A stretch of DNA of 43,206 nucleotides from Gracilaria caudata (GCA_030374735.1 JASCIV010000113.1:1643-44848); one strand, 5' to 3'; numbered from the stretch's first letter, positions 9,615 through 19,513 are shown. The notes: generated by a model from the sequence alone, not told the origin. Numbers and translations are program-made.

Positions 9615-11024
9615 ATGCAGGTCGCGGATTATTTCTTCCTGGCGAATGGCCAAACACATATGAATGCTTCTAAAGTCGCTGCCGATCTCATAGACCATGC
9701 ATCCGCTATTGACACCATGTTTGTCCTTTTCTCAGGCTTTCTTGTCTTTCTTATGCAATGCGGTTTCGCTATGCTCACTGCAGGTTCTGTTCATACCAAG
9801 AACACGAAGAACGTTCTTCTGAAGAAGGTTTTGGATGCCTGTGTCGGTGCCGTCGCCTATTACCTTTTCGGTTATGCTTTTGCCTACGGTCCAGGCGATC
9901 GCGCCTCAGGCTTCATTGGTGCAGGCAACTTTGCTCTCTCCAGCTTCAGTGGAGAGCCGTTCACAGACTTCGCCTTCTTCTTCTTCCAGTGGGCCCTCGC
10001 TGCCACGGCTGCCACCATTGTTTCTGGTTCTCTCGCCGAACGTACTTCCTTCTATGCCCACATAGGTTACACTTTTTTCCTCACCGCCTTCGTCTATCCT
10101 GTCGTGTCTCACTGGGTTTGGGGAGGTGGATTCCTTTCCACCCTTGTCGGCCAAGGCATGATCGACTTTGCTGGCTCCTCTGTCGTTCATATGGTAGGTG
10201 GCTTTTCCGGTTTGGCCGGTGCCATCATTGTTGGTCCTCGTTTCGGGCGCTTCAACTCTGATCGCAAGCCCATGCCCTTGCCTGGTCACTCTGCCACTCT
10301 CGCTACTCTCGGTACCTTCCTCCTATGGTTTGGATGGTACGGTCTCAACCCAGGATCGTCCCTTAAAATAACCGGCGGTCGCTTCGACACCGTTCAGCGT
10401 TGTGCCGTGACCACCACTGTCGCTGCTGCCGTAGGAGGTCTCACCACTCTCGTTCTGAAGAAGATTCTGTACGACTTCTTTGATCTTCTCTCAGTACTCA
10501 ACGGTATCCTCGCCGGTCTCGTTTCCATCACTGCCTGCTGTGCTTTCGTTGACGTGTGGGCCGCTGCTATCATTGGTTTTTTTGGTGCTATCATTTATTA
10601 TGCCACTGCCATGCTCCTTCTCGACCGTAATATCGATGATCCACTTGAAGCTTTTCCCGTTCACGGTGCTCCCGGTTTTTGGGGATGCATTGCTGCCGGT
10701 GTTTTCAACCGCAAAGCCGCTCAGGAAACTGCTGGCTTCACCAATCCCGGTGCCGGTCTCGTTGACGGTTCTGCGAGGCTGCTGCTGACAAACTTCTTGG
10801 GTTGTCTCATCATTGTCGGCTGGGTTCTTGGTCTAATTGTTCCGTTCTTCTTCATTCTCATGGAGGCCGATATCCTTCGTATCTCAAGTGAAGAGGAACG
10901 TATTGGTAGCGATATCTCCAAGCGTGGAGGTGTCGCCTATCCGGATGACGCCGTGGGCGTTGCCGCTGATTTTGCCAAAAAGGAATTATTTGGCCATGGA
11001 AACGGGAGCACCGGAAGGCGATGA
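9615..11024 (+). CDS. Ammonium transporter (AMT/MEP/Rh family)
   Basis: 469 residues from the ATG at 9615 (A at -3) to TGA, the usual length for AMT proteins. It moves ammonium across the plasma membrane as a trimer, serving nitrogen uptake. About eleven hydrophobic helices are visible. Family landmarks: MQCGFAMLTAGSV in the first helix region, NVLLKKVLDACVGAV, FFFFQWALAATAATIVSGSLAER, the AMT signature region DFAGSSVVHMVGG containing the first pore His, GTFLLWFGWYGLNPGSS, and FPVHGAPGFWG with the second pore His. The twin-His pore is therefore intact. The cytosolic tail is short and charged (EEERIGSDISKRGG). The same frame stays open for 91 codons upstream without an ATG and includes a hydrophobic stretch (YVCVSILCAAVTATW), so an upstream exon adding an N-terminal segment cannot be excluded. 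Intron-free as read. Confidence 0.93.
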   Translation: MQVADYFFLANGQTHMNASKVAADLIDHASAIDTMFVLFSGFLVFLMQCGFAMLTAGSVHTKNTKNVLLKKVLDACVGAVAYYLFGYAFAYGPGDRASGFIGAGNFALSSFSGEPFTDFAFFFFQWALAATAATIVSGSLAERTSFYAHIGYTFFLTAFVYPVVSHWVWGGGFLSTLVGQGMIDFAGSSVVHMVGGFSGLAGAIIVGPRFGRFNSDRKPMPLPGHSATLATLGTFLLWFGWYGLNPGSSLKITGGRFDTVQRCAVTTTVAAAVGGLTTLVLKKILYDFFDLLSVLNGILAGLVSITACCAFVDVWAAAIIGFFGAIIYYATAMLLLDRNIDDPLEAFPVHGAPGFWGCIAAGVFNRKAAQETAGFTNPGAGLVDGSARLLLTNFLGCLIIVGWVLGLIVPFFFILMEADILRISSEEERIGSDISKRGGVAYPDDAVGVAADFAKKELFGHGNGSTGRR

Positions 11025-11860
11025 CAGGGTCTAAGCAATTCGCGCACTATCTGTGTGTGTTTTCGTCAGCACGGATTTCAATCCCCACTATAAATCAAAT
11101 AGAGGGTTGAACACTTCAACCACACCCAGCAAACATACTTTGGTTCTTCCAAAATTCAAATTGGCTCTATGAGACTATGTTCAAAGCCATCTTGCTCCTA
11201 ATCTCCATTAAATGACAAATTTTGTCGAACGAAAATTAGGGTTAGAGCTATAACGTATATTTAGCTGATTGAGAGTACTTTTTTCAAAAGCAAGCACACA
11301 GTTACCTTTTAAGGTAACTTTGTCTTGGTTTACAGACTTTTGGTATCCATTCTTATCGTAAGGATTCCTACGTCTTGTAATAATAACAATCAAATCAAGC
11401 AGAAAGCTTGAGGTAGAAAGGGCTTTTAACTGGAATTGTAACTACAGGTATCAGTAGCAACAAATATATCAGCACAGTCTTGGTATTGATAACATTCGCA
11501 GTCGACTTGGTGTTCATACCATTTGAAGATATGGTTATTAGGAATGCTATGAGCTGATGGGAATAGCGGCGACGGGTGATGGGGCTCAACGGTGATTACG
11601 AACATGAGGCTGTCGCTGGCTGATGTTCGTTTTACCGGGCATGACTTTGACTCTAGTTAGTGTCTTCTTTTAATGGCTCTATGACTGGCTGTGTAATGCT
11701 TGTGGCGCGGTTTATGACGCGGTGCCTGCTGAGAAAATGAGTATAATTGAAAGATAAGACGAGTAACGAGTACGAGAATTAGAGAGACAAAGATCGGCTC
11801 GATGGTCACTATTCTGTAGTGCTTTTACAAGGGGAACTCCAAAGAGAGAGTGTTTTCTAT
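11025..11860. other. Intergenic between convergent genes
   Basis: AT-rich 3' flanks of the transporter (+) and the ankyrin gene (-). Only short open frames without recognisable content. No clear polyadenylation signal stands out. Confidence 0.5.
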
Positions 11861-14209
11861 TCATTCTGTTTGAACATATTGGTCAAGGAATTGATTCGAC
11901 TTCGGTCCATATCCTAGTCTCATTTTAGATCCTAATTCGCGCTTAATCACTTCTGCAGCCACTTCTTTGAGCTCAGATATTTGTGACGGTGTTGCGAATT
12001 TCAAAGATTGCGGTAAAACGCTAGCATCTTCAAGGAATTTGACCAGACACTTACTCAGCCGAGTATGCAGTTGATGATCATCGTTCCTTGAACCGAGTAT
12101 GAACACAGTCCAGCTGTTTGCAAATTCCACGATTTGCTGTCGTGAGCTCTGTCGATGTAAACTTCGCTTCTGTTGATGGTCATCTTGATCACTTGAAACG
12201 TGGGGTACCGAAACAGTACTCTGACGGTCGGTAGAAGAAGTTTGCGTGTCACTCGCAACAGAGTCACGTTCGCCGACGTTATCGGTGGAAGCCGTTTGTT
12301 CAGGCACTGAGAAAGCAGTGTGATCATCGGCATTAGAAGCTTGGTGCTCACTAGCAACAGAACAGCTTTCGCCGTTGCTATGTTCGGAAGCCGCTTGTTG
12401 TGGCATGGAGCTATTGTTCTGATCACCGGCAGAAGAAGAAACTCGATCACTCACAGTTTGGGGGGCGATATTACTGTCATCGAGGGCTGTTTGTGCGATT
12501 TGATCTGTTTGTTCAGCTTGTTCCGACCTCACTTGATCTGATTGTTCTTCTGATTCCTCTTCTTCACTACTTTTCAATGAACTACATCCAATGCTTCTGT
12601 CTCGAAGCATGTTCTGAACGTCCTGACTGGAATATCCGTATTCGTCAAATATGGAGCTTATTTGCCGTTGTCTGCTTTCTGGTAGACTCGAGAAGTTTTG
12701 TTCGTCCAAAAGGATTGCAGCAGCGGACAAGGAGTACTCAATAACATCTGCTGCAGAAAGTTCCGCAAACACCTCCCCGCCCACCACGAAGGCCTTTGCT
12801 ACGGCTCCGCCTGCCACTGGGATCAAGCTGATTGCAATTCCCACTACATCAGAGAAGAGTTGGCGTTTGCGGTAGCTTTCAAAGGCCGTTCGCAGATCTT
12901 GCACGGATGTCCCAAGATCTTCCACTGATGCTTCAAGACATAAGACGCGTTCCAACAGCATCAACCCCGCTTTCTTGAGGGCAAACACTTGTGACCGAAC
13001 AACGTTCATTATGCGCATGCCGTTAATGTAAGCGTCGGCAGAATCGATGAGCTGGAGCTCATGTGCCTCGCGCAAGCATTTGAAGATCAGCTGCTTGTCC
13101 TCGTCGCTCTCAATGCAAAGGTCAGAAACAGTGGAGTACAGCTGATCTTTCCAGTAGTACAGTTTTCCGCCCACATCAACCGGTTGCACCTCGCCGCCGC
13201 GCACAGCAAGCACAAGGAGGGAGTGCGCGGCATTCCACTCTGCTATCGATTGGGAACAATTGTGCTCGTTGATGAGCGTGGTGCATTGTGTTGACGCGGC
13301 GGCGGAACGTTGGAGTACGGATTTGAGCGCGTTCTGTAGGAGGGGGAGTGGCTGCTCCTCGGGCGTATGGGCACGGCGAATCGTCTTCGCGGCATCCATG
13401 AGCGTCGGCAGCAGTGACTGTGGCGTCTCGCCCTCTTTGTTCTGTTTGAGCGGGTCGGCCCCGGCGCGCAACAGCGCGAGCGCCGCAGACTGCTTGTCGC
13501 ATCTCGCAGCGCGGTGCAGTGGCGTGTCCCCCTGTTCGTCGACACAGTGAACATCGGCGCCACTCGCCACCAGCGCTTCCACTACTGCCTCGTTTGCAGC
13601 AAAGTGCAACGCAGTTTTGCCCCATTTGTCTTTGCTGCTGATGGTGGCCCCGCGCGCCAGCAGCGCTCTCACGACGTCCAACACTCCACGCGCAGCGGCT
13701 CTGTGCAACGCAGTTTCTCCATTGTCGTCTATGCTGTTGATTCTGGCGCGGCGCGCCAGCAGCGCTTCCACAACTGCCACGTCTTCCGCCACATGCAACG
13801 GGGTGACGCCATGTTTGTCTTGGCGGTTCACGTTGGCGCCGCGCGACAGCAGCACTTCCACGATGTCCAGGTGTCCATTCAAGGCGGCGCCGTGCAACGC
13901 CGTTCGTCTCTGTTCGTCTTCGCGGTTCACGCGGGCGCCGCCCTTCAGCATTACTTTGACCGCTGCCAAGTCTCCAATCTGAGCGGCGCTGTGCATTGAA
14001 GTATTGGCATATTCGTTGCTCCTCACGCTAGCGCCACGCGCCAGCAGCGTTTTTACTTGGTGCAGGTAGTCGCGCTTGGCAGCTTCACGTAGCTCGTCGG
14101 TCTCGTCCATAATGTTGGTCGCTGCGCAAGCAACGGCACCATCGCCATCGCTACCGCTACCAAAGGTACCACACGTCTTATGACTCTCGTCGCCAAGCAC
14201 TCGCCCCAT
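11861..14209 (-). CDS. Ankyrin-repeat protein with unknown C-terminal region
   Basis: 782 residues from ATG 14209; a second in-frame ATG at 14110 (MDETDELREAAKRD) begins just at the first repeat and is an alternative. Residues about 35-270 hold seven ankyrin units, with clear TALHGAALNGHLDIVEVLLSRGANVN-type helices; two units are short (about 30 residues, lacking the G-x-L turn: TPLHVAEDVAVVEALL and TALHFAANEAVVEALV). The middle (about 300-520) is helical with conserved-looking YYWKDQLY and a hydrophobic stretch (GIAISLIPVAGGAVAKAFVVGG, about 475-496) that could be buried or membrane-associated. Residues about 560-705 are acidic, Ser/Gln-rich and contain imperfect 33-residue repeats (SMPQQAASEHSNGES / SVPEQTASTDNVGER). 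The last 80 residues are again helical. Ankyrin repeats bind other proteins; the partner is unknown. Confidence 0.85.
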   Translation of the reverse strand: MGRVLGDESHKTCGTFGSGSDGDGAVACAATNIMDETDELREAAKRDYLHQVKTLLARGASVRSNEYANTSMHSAAQIGDLAAVKVMLKGGARVNREDEQRRTALHGAALNGHLDIVEVLLSRGANVNRQDKHGVTPLHVAEDVAVVEALLARRARINSIDDNGETALHRAAARGVLDVVRALLARGATISSKDKWGKTALHFAANEAVVEALVASGADVHCVDEQGDTPLHRAARCDKQSAALALLRAGADPLKQNKEGETPQSLLPTLMDAAKTIRRAHTPEEQPLPLLQNALKSVLQRSAAASTQCTTLINEHNCSQSIAEWNAAHSLLVLAVRGGEVQPVDVGGKLYYWKDQLYSTVSDLCIESDEDKQLIFKCLREAHELQLIDSADAYINGMRIMNVVRSQVFALKKAGLMLLERVLCLEASVEDLGTSVQDLRTAFESYRKRQLFSDVVGIAISLIPVAGGAVAKAFVVGGEVFAELSAADVIEYSLSAAAILLDEQNFSSLPESRQRQISSIFDEYGYSSQDVQNMLRDRSIGCSSLKSSEEEESEEQSDQVRSEQAEQTDQIAQTALDDSNIAPQTVSDRVSSSAGDQNNSSMPQQAASEHSNGESCSVASEHQASNADDHTAFSVPEQTASTDNVGERDSVASDTQTSSTDRQSTVSVPHVSSDQDDHQQKRSLHRQSSRQQIVEFANSWTVFILGSRNDDHQLHTRLSKCLVKFLEDASVLPQSLKFATPSQISELKEVAAEVIKRELGSKMRLGYGPKSNQFLDQYVQTE

Positions 14210-14790
14210 CACGCGCGAGGGGTTCTACCCTTCGCGTTTGCATAAATCTCATTGGTGCAGCGCATGGGCGCCGGCTCCACTACACGTGCAGCTTACGTTC
14301 GTGTACAGATTTATTTACAGCCCAGCAATGTTCGTGTAAAGCGCGTCTTCTGCTCCATCGCCCTTGCTCCTAGCGCCGCTGCCGCGCGCGAACATAGCAA
14401 AGCTGCAAAGGTACAGCTTCTGTCTCTTTATCGGTCACTGCCTGCTGCGTGAGGCGTCGTCGTTGTCACCCCCAGATTTTATAAGTTAGCGCGCTATATG
14501 TAGTCTAAATACAGAAATGATATCTGGCTTGCCCATGAAAGGCTTGTCATTCACAACCAAACATCGTATCACTGTGCACTTTCTTCTGTGTGCCCTACTG
14601 TCTCTGACTTTGAGCCATAAGCTAAAAGACAGTACGGCATCAACATCAAATACATGCCTCGAAGCAGTGGAAGCTACTGTACAAGGCGTGATCACCCGCC
14701 TTTTTCTAATTTTTGACGTATCACAATGCTGATCGCCGATCTCTGTTGTTGTAAATAACAGTCCCATTGTATCATCAAATTTTGAACAAT
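14210..14790. promoter_or_regulatory. Upstream region of the ankyrin gene
   Basis: On the minus strand a CCAAT element lies at about 14250-14254, 45 bp above the ATG. A 14-mer TTCGTGTAAAGCGC at 14331-14344 recurs exactly at 23107-23120 in another gene's promoter. ACACGTGC-type motifs are present near 14282. No gene is supported between 14210 and 14790. Confidence 0.4.
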
Positions 14791-14824
14791 GGGGCCTCCG
14801 CTTTGTAATCGACCTAGTCCTAAG

Positions 14825-15275
14825 CGGTGCGTCTTCGCCGTTGTCGCTCTCGTGGCCCGTGGAGGTTGCCTCGATGCGGGTGTGGCGGTGGCAGTTACAT
14901 TTTTCTCAGTCTTCGCGGCAATGGTTTTCGTAGTCGCAGCTTTCGTGCGAGCCCCTCGTCTCGGAGGCGTCGACGTACCTACCCCATTCGTGTTGGCGTG
15001 CGACTTGGTGGTCACGCCTCTCGCTCTTGTTTTGTCCTTTGTCGCGCCAGCAACGGTGTTGCTCGTCTGCTTTGAACGCATGTCCGTCGCAGAGGCAGTC
15101 TTCTGCCTTCTTGCAGCAACGCCCGCAGACTTGCTTTTCTTCTGAATGGGTCTTCACAACCTTCGGCATCAGCGGCCCGCCTCCATCCAACGTCTCTTCG
15201 ATAACTTCGGTGGTAACTGTGCGTTTGGATTCGACGCCACGTTCTCCTCAAACAACTGCTCCGTGGTGACGGCAT
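14825..15275 (-). pseudogene. Broken partial copy of the 682-aa H3-motif gene
   Basis: In three successive minus-strand frames this stretch matches residues about 21-182 of the gene at 6576-8624: VTTEQLF near 15270, MDGGGPLMPKV near 15190 (parent LDGGGPLLPKV), and KQTSNTVAGATKDKTRARGVTTK with NTNGVGTSTPPRRGA from about 15080 to 14960 (parent SKQTSKTAAGAAKAKAKARGVTTK, NTNGVGTSSPLKRGA). At least two frameshifts and a deletion of about 14 codons after the NTNGVG segment separate them. No start codon, no H3 motifs and no C-terminal domain are present. It keeps the parent's orientation, 6 kb away, so local segmental duplication followed by decay is likely. Confidence 0.8.
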
Positions 15276-15499
15276 AGAGCCGACGGTTCCACACTTTGGC
15301 ACGTTGTCCACGTACAACAACTGGCACACTCCTTCGTTTGAATTTTTTAAAAATTAAAAATGTACTTCTGAATTCAAACACCTTTTCGAACCTCACGTAT
15401 GGACTGTAATAGCTTCTATGGCTGGCGCACAGTATATTATTGCATTACAGATACACTCGCAGTCTGCTCTATTTTCAACTGAGCGGTGGGCGTGGTACA

Positions 15500-15766
15500 G
15501 CGGCACCAGCTTCTTCTACACAACTTTCCATATTGCAGCAAGGACTACAGTCGTTTGGGTCAGGTGCAGATGCATGTTAAACATGCTCAGAACGGGAGCG
15601 GGGAGTGTAGATGCTACCGATGCCAACATGCTGCACCAAACCAGGTGAGGTGCGGCTTTCTCGGTATTTACGCCATTCGGACAGGTCAAGAATTTGCACG
15701 TTTTGTCACTGGCCTTATTCCAACAGAGGATATCGTAATCATACGAGGATCTGTTTACTCAAAGCT
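15500..15766 (+). pseudogene. Broken C2H2 zinc-finger gene, paralogue of the gene at 17614
   Basis: From about 15500 one frame reads FPYCSKDYSRLGQVQMHVKH then CRCYRCQHAAPN, and after a frameshift near 15640 another reads LSRYLRHSDRSRICTFCHWPYSNRGYRNHTRIC. These match in order the three fingers of the intact protein at 17614-18165 (CPYCHKDFNS..., HRCHLCRF..., RTCPFCNDTY..GYHNHIKNC). The N-terminal low-complexity half is not recognisable. Like the intact gene, it converges on a pseudokinase gene on the other strand, so it is one half of a duplicated module. Confidence 0.7.
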
Positions 15767-15982
15767 ACAGCCAAAGAAAGACAGGCTAAATACACAACGC
15801 GATTGCACAATTTATTTCATTTCAAATACGCGCAATGTCCTCAATATATGGCACCATCGCGATGATGGAAAATGGTTCTCTTTTGATCACCATGGTGCTC
15901 TAGATTGCTATTTTTCAAAACAAAAGAAGATCCAACACCCCTGTTTCCATAAACTCTTCCCATACGGCCTTTCTACCATCAT

Positions 15983-16819
15983 TCAACCGGAGATGGCCCA
16001 AGCTTTTTCTTCTGCTCTTTTGAGCAGATGTGTCATACGCTCGTAGGAGACAGAACTGCTCAGTAATTCGGAAATGAGATCAGAAACTTCGCTCGGTATT
16101 GGATTCCGAATGGACAGCCGATACTCAAAAGCGTTTCGCAGATTTTGGAGAACTTCTCTTGTCTGCGCATCACCTACCTGGTCTGAGTGCGAGAAGCACA
16201 TCTCTCCCTCGGGTAAAACTCCCTTTTCCCCGTTTCTGAACATCCTCACCATCATATCCATCAGATACCATATGTCTGTCATCTGTGATTCTCTCGAAAA
16301 TTCTTCTGAATCTTCAAAGTTAATCAGATAAGCGCTCGGAATGTTCCATGTGAGCCCAAGAAGCACGTTTTCCTCCCTAACATCTCCGTGGACTACACCT
16401 TTGTGATGAATTCGTTCGAGGACTTGCAAAATCTTACGAGTGATAGCCAAGATTTTGTGAGTTGGCATGACAACATTCTGACCAAAGCCGATCTTATAGT
16501 CGTCCGGAATAACAGCGTATGGAACAGGTGTTCCATCACCACAGTGAATTCCAAATTCGTACACGGCTGTTTTTTCTCGACGTCTAATATCGCTAATAGC
16601 TTCAAGAAAGCTGCCTTCTCTCAAAAATGCGGTTTCTACGTTGTCGAAATTATTTGGAAATCGTATGACCACCCTAGAAATGCTTCTAGTTGAATCTCGA
16701 ACTGTGTAAACGTTGTTGTGAGCTCCGAAGCCAATAATTTTTCTTACTACCCATCTGTTGTTCACAACCTCTCCGACTGGAACACGTAAACGAACAAGGC
16801 GATCAAGTTGACTGGGCAT
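15983..16819 (-). CDS. Protein-kinase-like protein, probable pseudokinase (copy 1)
   Basis: 278 residues from ATG 16819 (MPSQLDRL...) to TGA; the frame runs 11 codons further up only to a GTG. The kinase fold is visible: a Gly-rich loop IGFGAHNNVY near residue 33, the beta3 strand RVVIRF where the ATP-anchoring Lys is Arg, FLREGSFLEAI with the helix-C Glu, and the catalytic loop VHGDVREENVLL with both Asp and Asn. The metal-binding DFG is replaced by NFE in YLINFEDSEEF. The C-lobe is short, with DIWYLMDMMVRMF in the helix-F position. Loss of the beta3 Lys and DFG Asp predicts weak or no catalysis, and the same two changes occur in the copy at 18686. It could act as a scaffold or nucleotide-binding regulator. 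Length is near the minimum for a kinase domain, with nothing added. Confidence 0.8.
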   Translation of the reverse strand: MPSQLDRLVRLRVPVGEVVNNRWVVRKIIGFGAHNNVYTVRDSTRSISRVVIRFPNNFDNVETAFLREGSFLEAISDIRRREKTAVYEFGIHCGDGTPVPYAVIPDDYKIGFGQNVVMPTHKILAITRKILQVLERIHHKGVVHGDVREENVLLGLTWNIPSAYLINFEDSEEFSRESQMTDIWYLMDMMVRMFRNGEKGVLPEGEMCFSHSDQVGDAQTREVLQNLRNAFEYRLSIRNPIPSEVSDLISELLSSSVSYERMTHLLKRAEEKAWAISG

Positions 16820-17613
16820 TGTTGAGCACTTGAATGTGTGTTGTTCCTCCACAAACCTTGTATTTCAGTGATGCAGAAAAAATCTATCTGGTAGGGCGCA
16901 TCTAAGACGACTACAGTACGAGCTACCCTTGGAGCTTCTATTCAACCGAGAAACGTTCACATGGCACGTGCTCGGAGACGCAGTTCTTGATTGGAAAAGT
17001 AAGTGTTTGAGATGCCAAAAACCGTTCAGTTTCTTTATAAAATCGTTACTCATAATTATCCTGAATGCAAAATGAATGTTTCACATTTTATATGATACTG
17101 ATATGCTTGTTTCGGCATTTTCTAAGATATCTTTGTGGCTCTTTTTCCTTTCAAAAGAATTTTACTTCATATAAGAGTATTCATTTTTCTGGCAACTCTC
17201 CACACAAATCAGGCGCGACTTCGGCTTGTAAAGCTGTTTTCTTTGTAAGAGATGTCATTGTTAGACATGTCATGCTTTCATTAATGAAGCAAATTTCAAT
17301 GCTATATCAATCCGTTCAACAAAATTGCTCATTGAAGAGATTGTGAATACATGCATATGAAAACTAATATATTGGGGTGTCAGCACATTTCTTTCATAAT
17401 CAAAAAGCTGGGGAGAATTATATGACTTTCGATCAAGAAAATACACGCTGCTGCGGGTACGAAACGGCTTTTTATTGCGGTCGATGAAAAGCTAACGTCA
17501 AATCTGCTTGAAAGTAAGACAGAAAAGGTATAAGAGAACTTAGCCTTCATAGTGTGATACACACGCCATTGCACGTACTCAGATCGATTCTTCCAATTGT
17601 TCCGCAAAAGAAA
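16820..17613. other. Intergenic between duplicated modules
   Basis: AT-rich gap holding the divergent promoters of kinase copy 1 (-) and the zinc-finger gene (+). Only short unremarkable open frames. No clear TATA box was identified. Confidence 0.45.
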
Positions 17614-18165
17614 ATGGATAGACGCCGTGACCGTTCTTCTTCCGAGACAGATGAACCTCGTTCTAAAAGGCGGAGGCTAAGTTCGAGTAGCGCTCAGGAG
17701 GAAGTCAGAAACACACCTGAGCCAAACAAGCATTCGTTGGCCTACATTCTAAATTCTCCTTCTCAGTCGTCGAACTCTCAGTCTGACCGCATCGCTCCTC
17801 CTCCGGCAGCTTTCCCTTATGCTCAGCCAAATATTGAGCGTGGTACTTTGGCAACGGCTTCTTCAAGGGGTATAGAGAGCGTTAAAACTCGATACAACTG
17901 CCCATATTGCCACAAAGACTTTAATTCTACAGGTTATGCAAGCGCACATGTTGCACATTTTCATTATCGAAGAGGGGAGCACAGATGCCACCTTTGCCGC
18001 TTTGTGGTTCACGACCCTGAGCGACTCTCGATGCATTTGCGCGACCATAGACGTAGGAATAGTCAAAGAACATGCCCCTTTTGTAACGATACTTATTGCG
18101 CCCAAGGGTATCATAATCATATTAAAAACTGTGTACTCAATCCTGATCGTAGCAGGAACACGTGA
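17614..18165 (+). CDS. C2H2-type zinc-finger protein, likely transcription factor
   Basis: 183 residues from ATG 17614 (aaaATGgat, A at -3); the frame extends upstream only to a GTG. Residues 1-30 are Arg/Ser-rich with a nuclear-localisation cluster (RSKRRRL at 16-22); SLAYILNSPSQSS at 41-53 resembles short helical motifs found ahead of zinc fingers in fungal and algal regulators. The C-terminal half holds three fingers: C96/C99 with H112 and H115 or H117; C125/C128 with H141/H145; and a CCHC version C154/C157/H169/C173. The spacing of C-x2-C-x12-H-x3-H in finger two is standard. DNA binding is inferred. It converges on kinase copy 2 about 520 bp downstream, an arrangement repeated in the first, damaged module. 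Confidence 0.82.
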   Translation: MDRRRDRSSSETDEPRSKRRRLSSSSAQEEVRNTPEPNKHSLAYILNSPSQSSNSQSDRIAPPPAAFPYAQPNIERGTLATASSRGIESVKTRYNCPYCHKDFNSTGYASAHVAHFHYRRGEHRCHLCRFVVHDPERLSMHLRDHRRRNSQRTCPFCNDTYCAQGYHNHIKNCVLNPDRSRNT

Positions 18166-18685
18166 GAGAGATAAATGTAAAGATATTTGACTTTACTAGC
18201 TAGCGAGGAAAGAAAAAAGAACCCTCTTCATCTGGACGAACAGATTGACGGAAAAGAGCTGTTTCGAATAATTTGGAGACCAGTCAGAATTTTTTATGTC
18301 ATGCTCTTAATCACCCCCATAGTAAACAATTAATAGTAAACAATTAATAAAAAAATAAGTCAACCACATCAAGATAACGTTCGTGTTTCGCGAACAATCT
18401 GAGACCCAAAAAATTGTTTCTACGCTTAGAATAAAATGAAAGCCCAATGAGAAACGAGGAATTGCTTCTAATATGTTAAGAGCACTATGAACTCGAGATA
18501 TTACATCCTGACTGATCCTTAGCTATGATGCCATATATGTAATGAATAGTTTATATTTTTTCTTAGCGACAAAAGAAAATTCTGTGCGAAGTGGAGAGCG
18601 AAAAGCTCAGGCACGTCCGACTTTGTTTCAAAAATGTATTAAAAAGTAAAACGAAGATTTTGTTCATAACGTTCCCTTTCAAGCT
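18166..18685. other. Intergenic between convergent genes
   Basis: AT-rich 3' flanks. A perfect 14-bp tandem pair (agtaaacaattaat) lies at 18321-18348. Otherwise nothing was recognised. Confidence 0.5.
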
Positions 18686-19513
18686 TTAGTTGCTCTCATC
18701 AGCAATGGGACTCGCTTCTGCTCTTCTGAGCAAACGTTTCACGCGTTCGTAGGATAAAGGTTCGTCCAGTAGTTCAGAAATAAGTTCAGAAACTTCGCCC
18801 GGTATTGGGTTTCGAATCGATTCCCGATACTCATATGCTGCCAGCAAATTTCGGAGGACTTGGTGTCTCTGCACATCACTTACTTTGTCTGAAGGGAGGA
18901 TGCACATCTCTCCCTCCGGTAAAACTCCTTTTTTACCGTTTCTGAACATCCTCACCATCATGTCCATTAGATACCATATATCTGCTATCTCTGATTCTCT
19001 CGTGAATTCTTCTGGATCTTCAAAATTAATCAAATAAGTGTTCGGAGTGGTCTCTCGGAGTCCAAGGAGCACATTTTCCTCTCTTATATCTCCATGGACA
19101 ACACGGTTTTTATGCAGTCGTTCAATAACTTGAAAAACTCTACGAGTTATACCCAAGATTGTTCGAGTTGACAAAACGTCATCGCTGTAGGAGATCTTAT
19201 AGTTGCTCGGCATCACAACATACAGCGTACCATGATGAAATCCAAGGGCATGTTCAGTAAAGCTTCCTTCACATGTGAGACGGTTCAGAGCGCTCAGAAA
19301 GCTGGCTTCTCTCAAGAGAGTGCGTTCCAGATGGTCGGCGCGGTTGCCTGGAAATCGTATGACAACGTTTTGGCATATATTAGTAGAATCTCGAACTGAA
19401 TACACGTCGTCGTCAGCTCCAAGGCCCACTACGTCTCCTACTACCCATCTGTCGTTGAGAACTACCCCGGCTGGAACAAGCGAATGAACAAGGCGGGCAG
19501 GCTGAGTGGGCAT
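18686..19513 (-). CDS. Protein-kinase-like protein, probable pseudokinase (copy 2)
   Basis: 275 residues from ATG 19513 to TAA. A close paralogue of the protein at 15983-16819, alignable end to end. Kinase landmarks: VGLGADDDVYSV for the Gly loop, NVVIRFPGN with Arg at the beta3 Lys position, LLREASFLSAL for helix C, VHGDIREENVLLG for the catalytic loop, YLINFEDPEEF where DFG should be, and DIWYLMDMMVRMFRNG. The C-terminal RNPIPGEVSELISELL segment is almost identical in the two copies, whereas the N-lobe differs more. Retention of the same non-canonical residues in both open copies argues for selected pseudokinase function rather than decay. A TATA-like ATATAAGC lies at 19565-19572 on the minus strand, about 55 bp above the ATG. 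Confidence 0.82.
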   Translation of the reverse strand: MPTQPARLVHSLVPAGVVLNDRWVVGDVVGLGADDDVYSVRDSTNICQNVVIRFPGNRADHLERTLLREASFLSALNRLTCEGSFTEHALGFHHGTLYVVMPSNYKISYSDDVLSTRTILGITRRVFQVIERLHKNRVVHGDIREENVLLGLRETTPNTYLINFEDPEEFTRESEIADIWYLMDMMVRMFRNGKKGVLPEGEMCILPSDKVSDVQRHQVLRNLLAAYEYRESIRNPIPGEVSELISELLDEPLSYERVKRLLRRAEASPIADESN

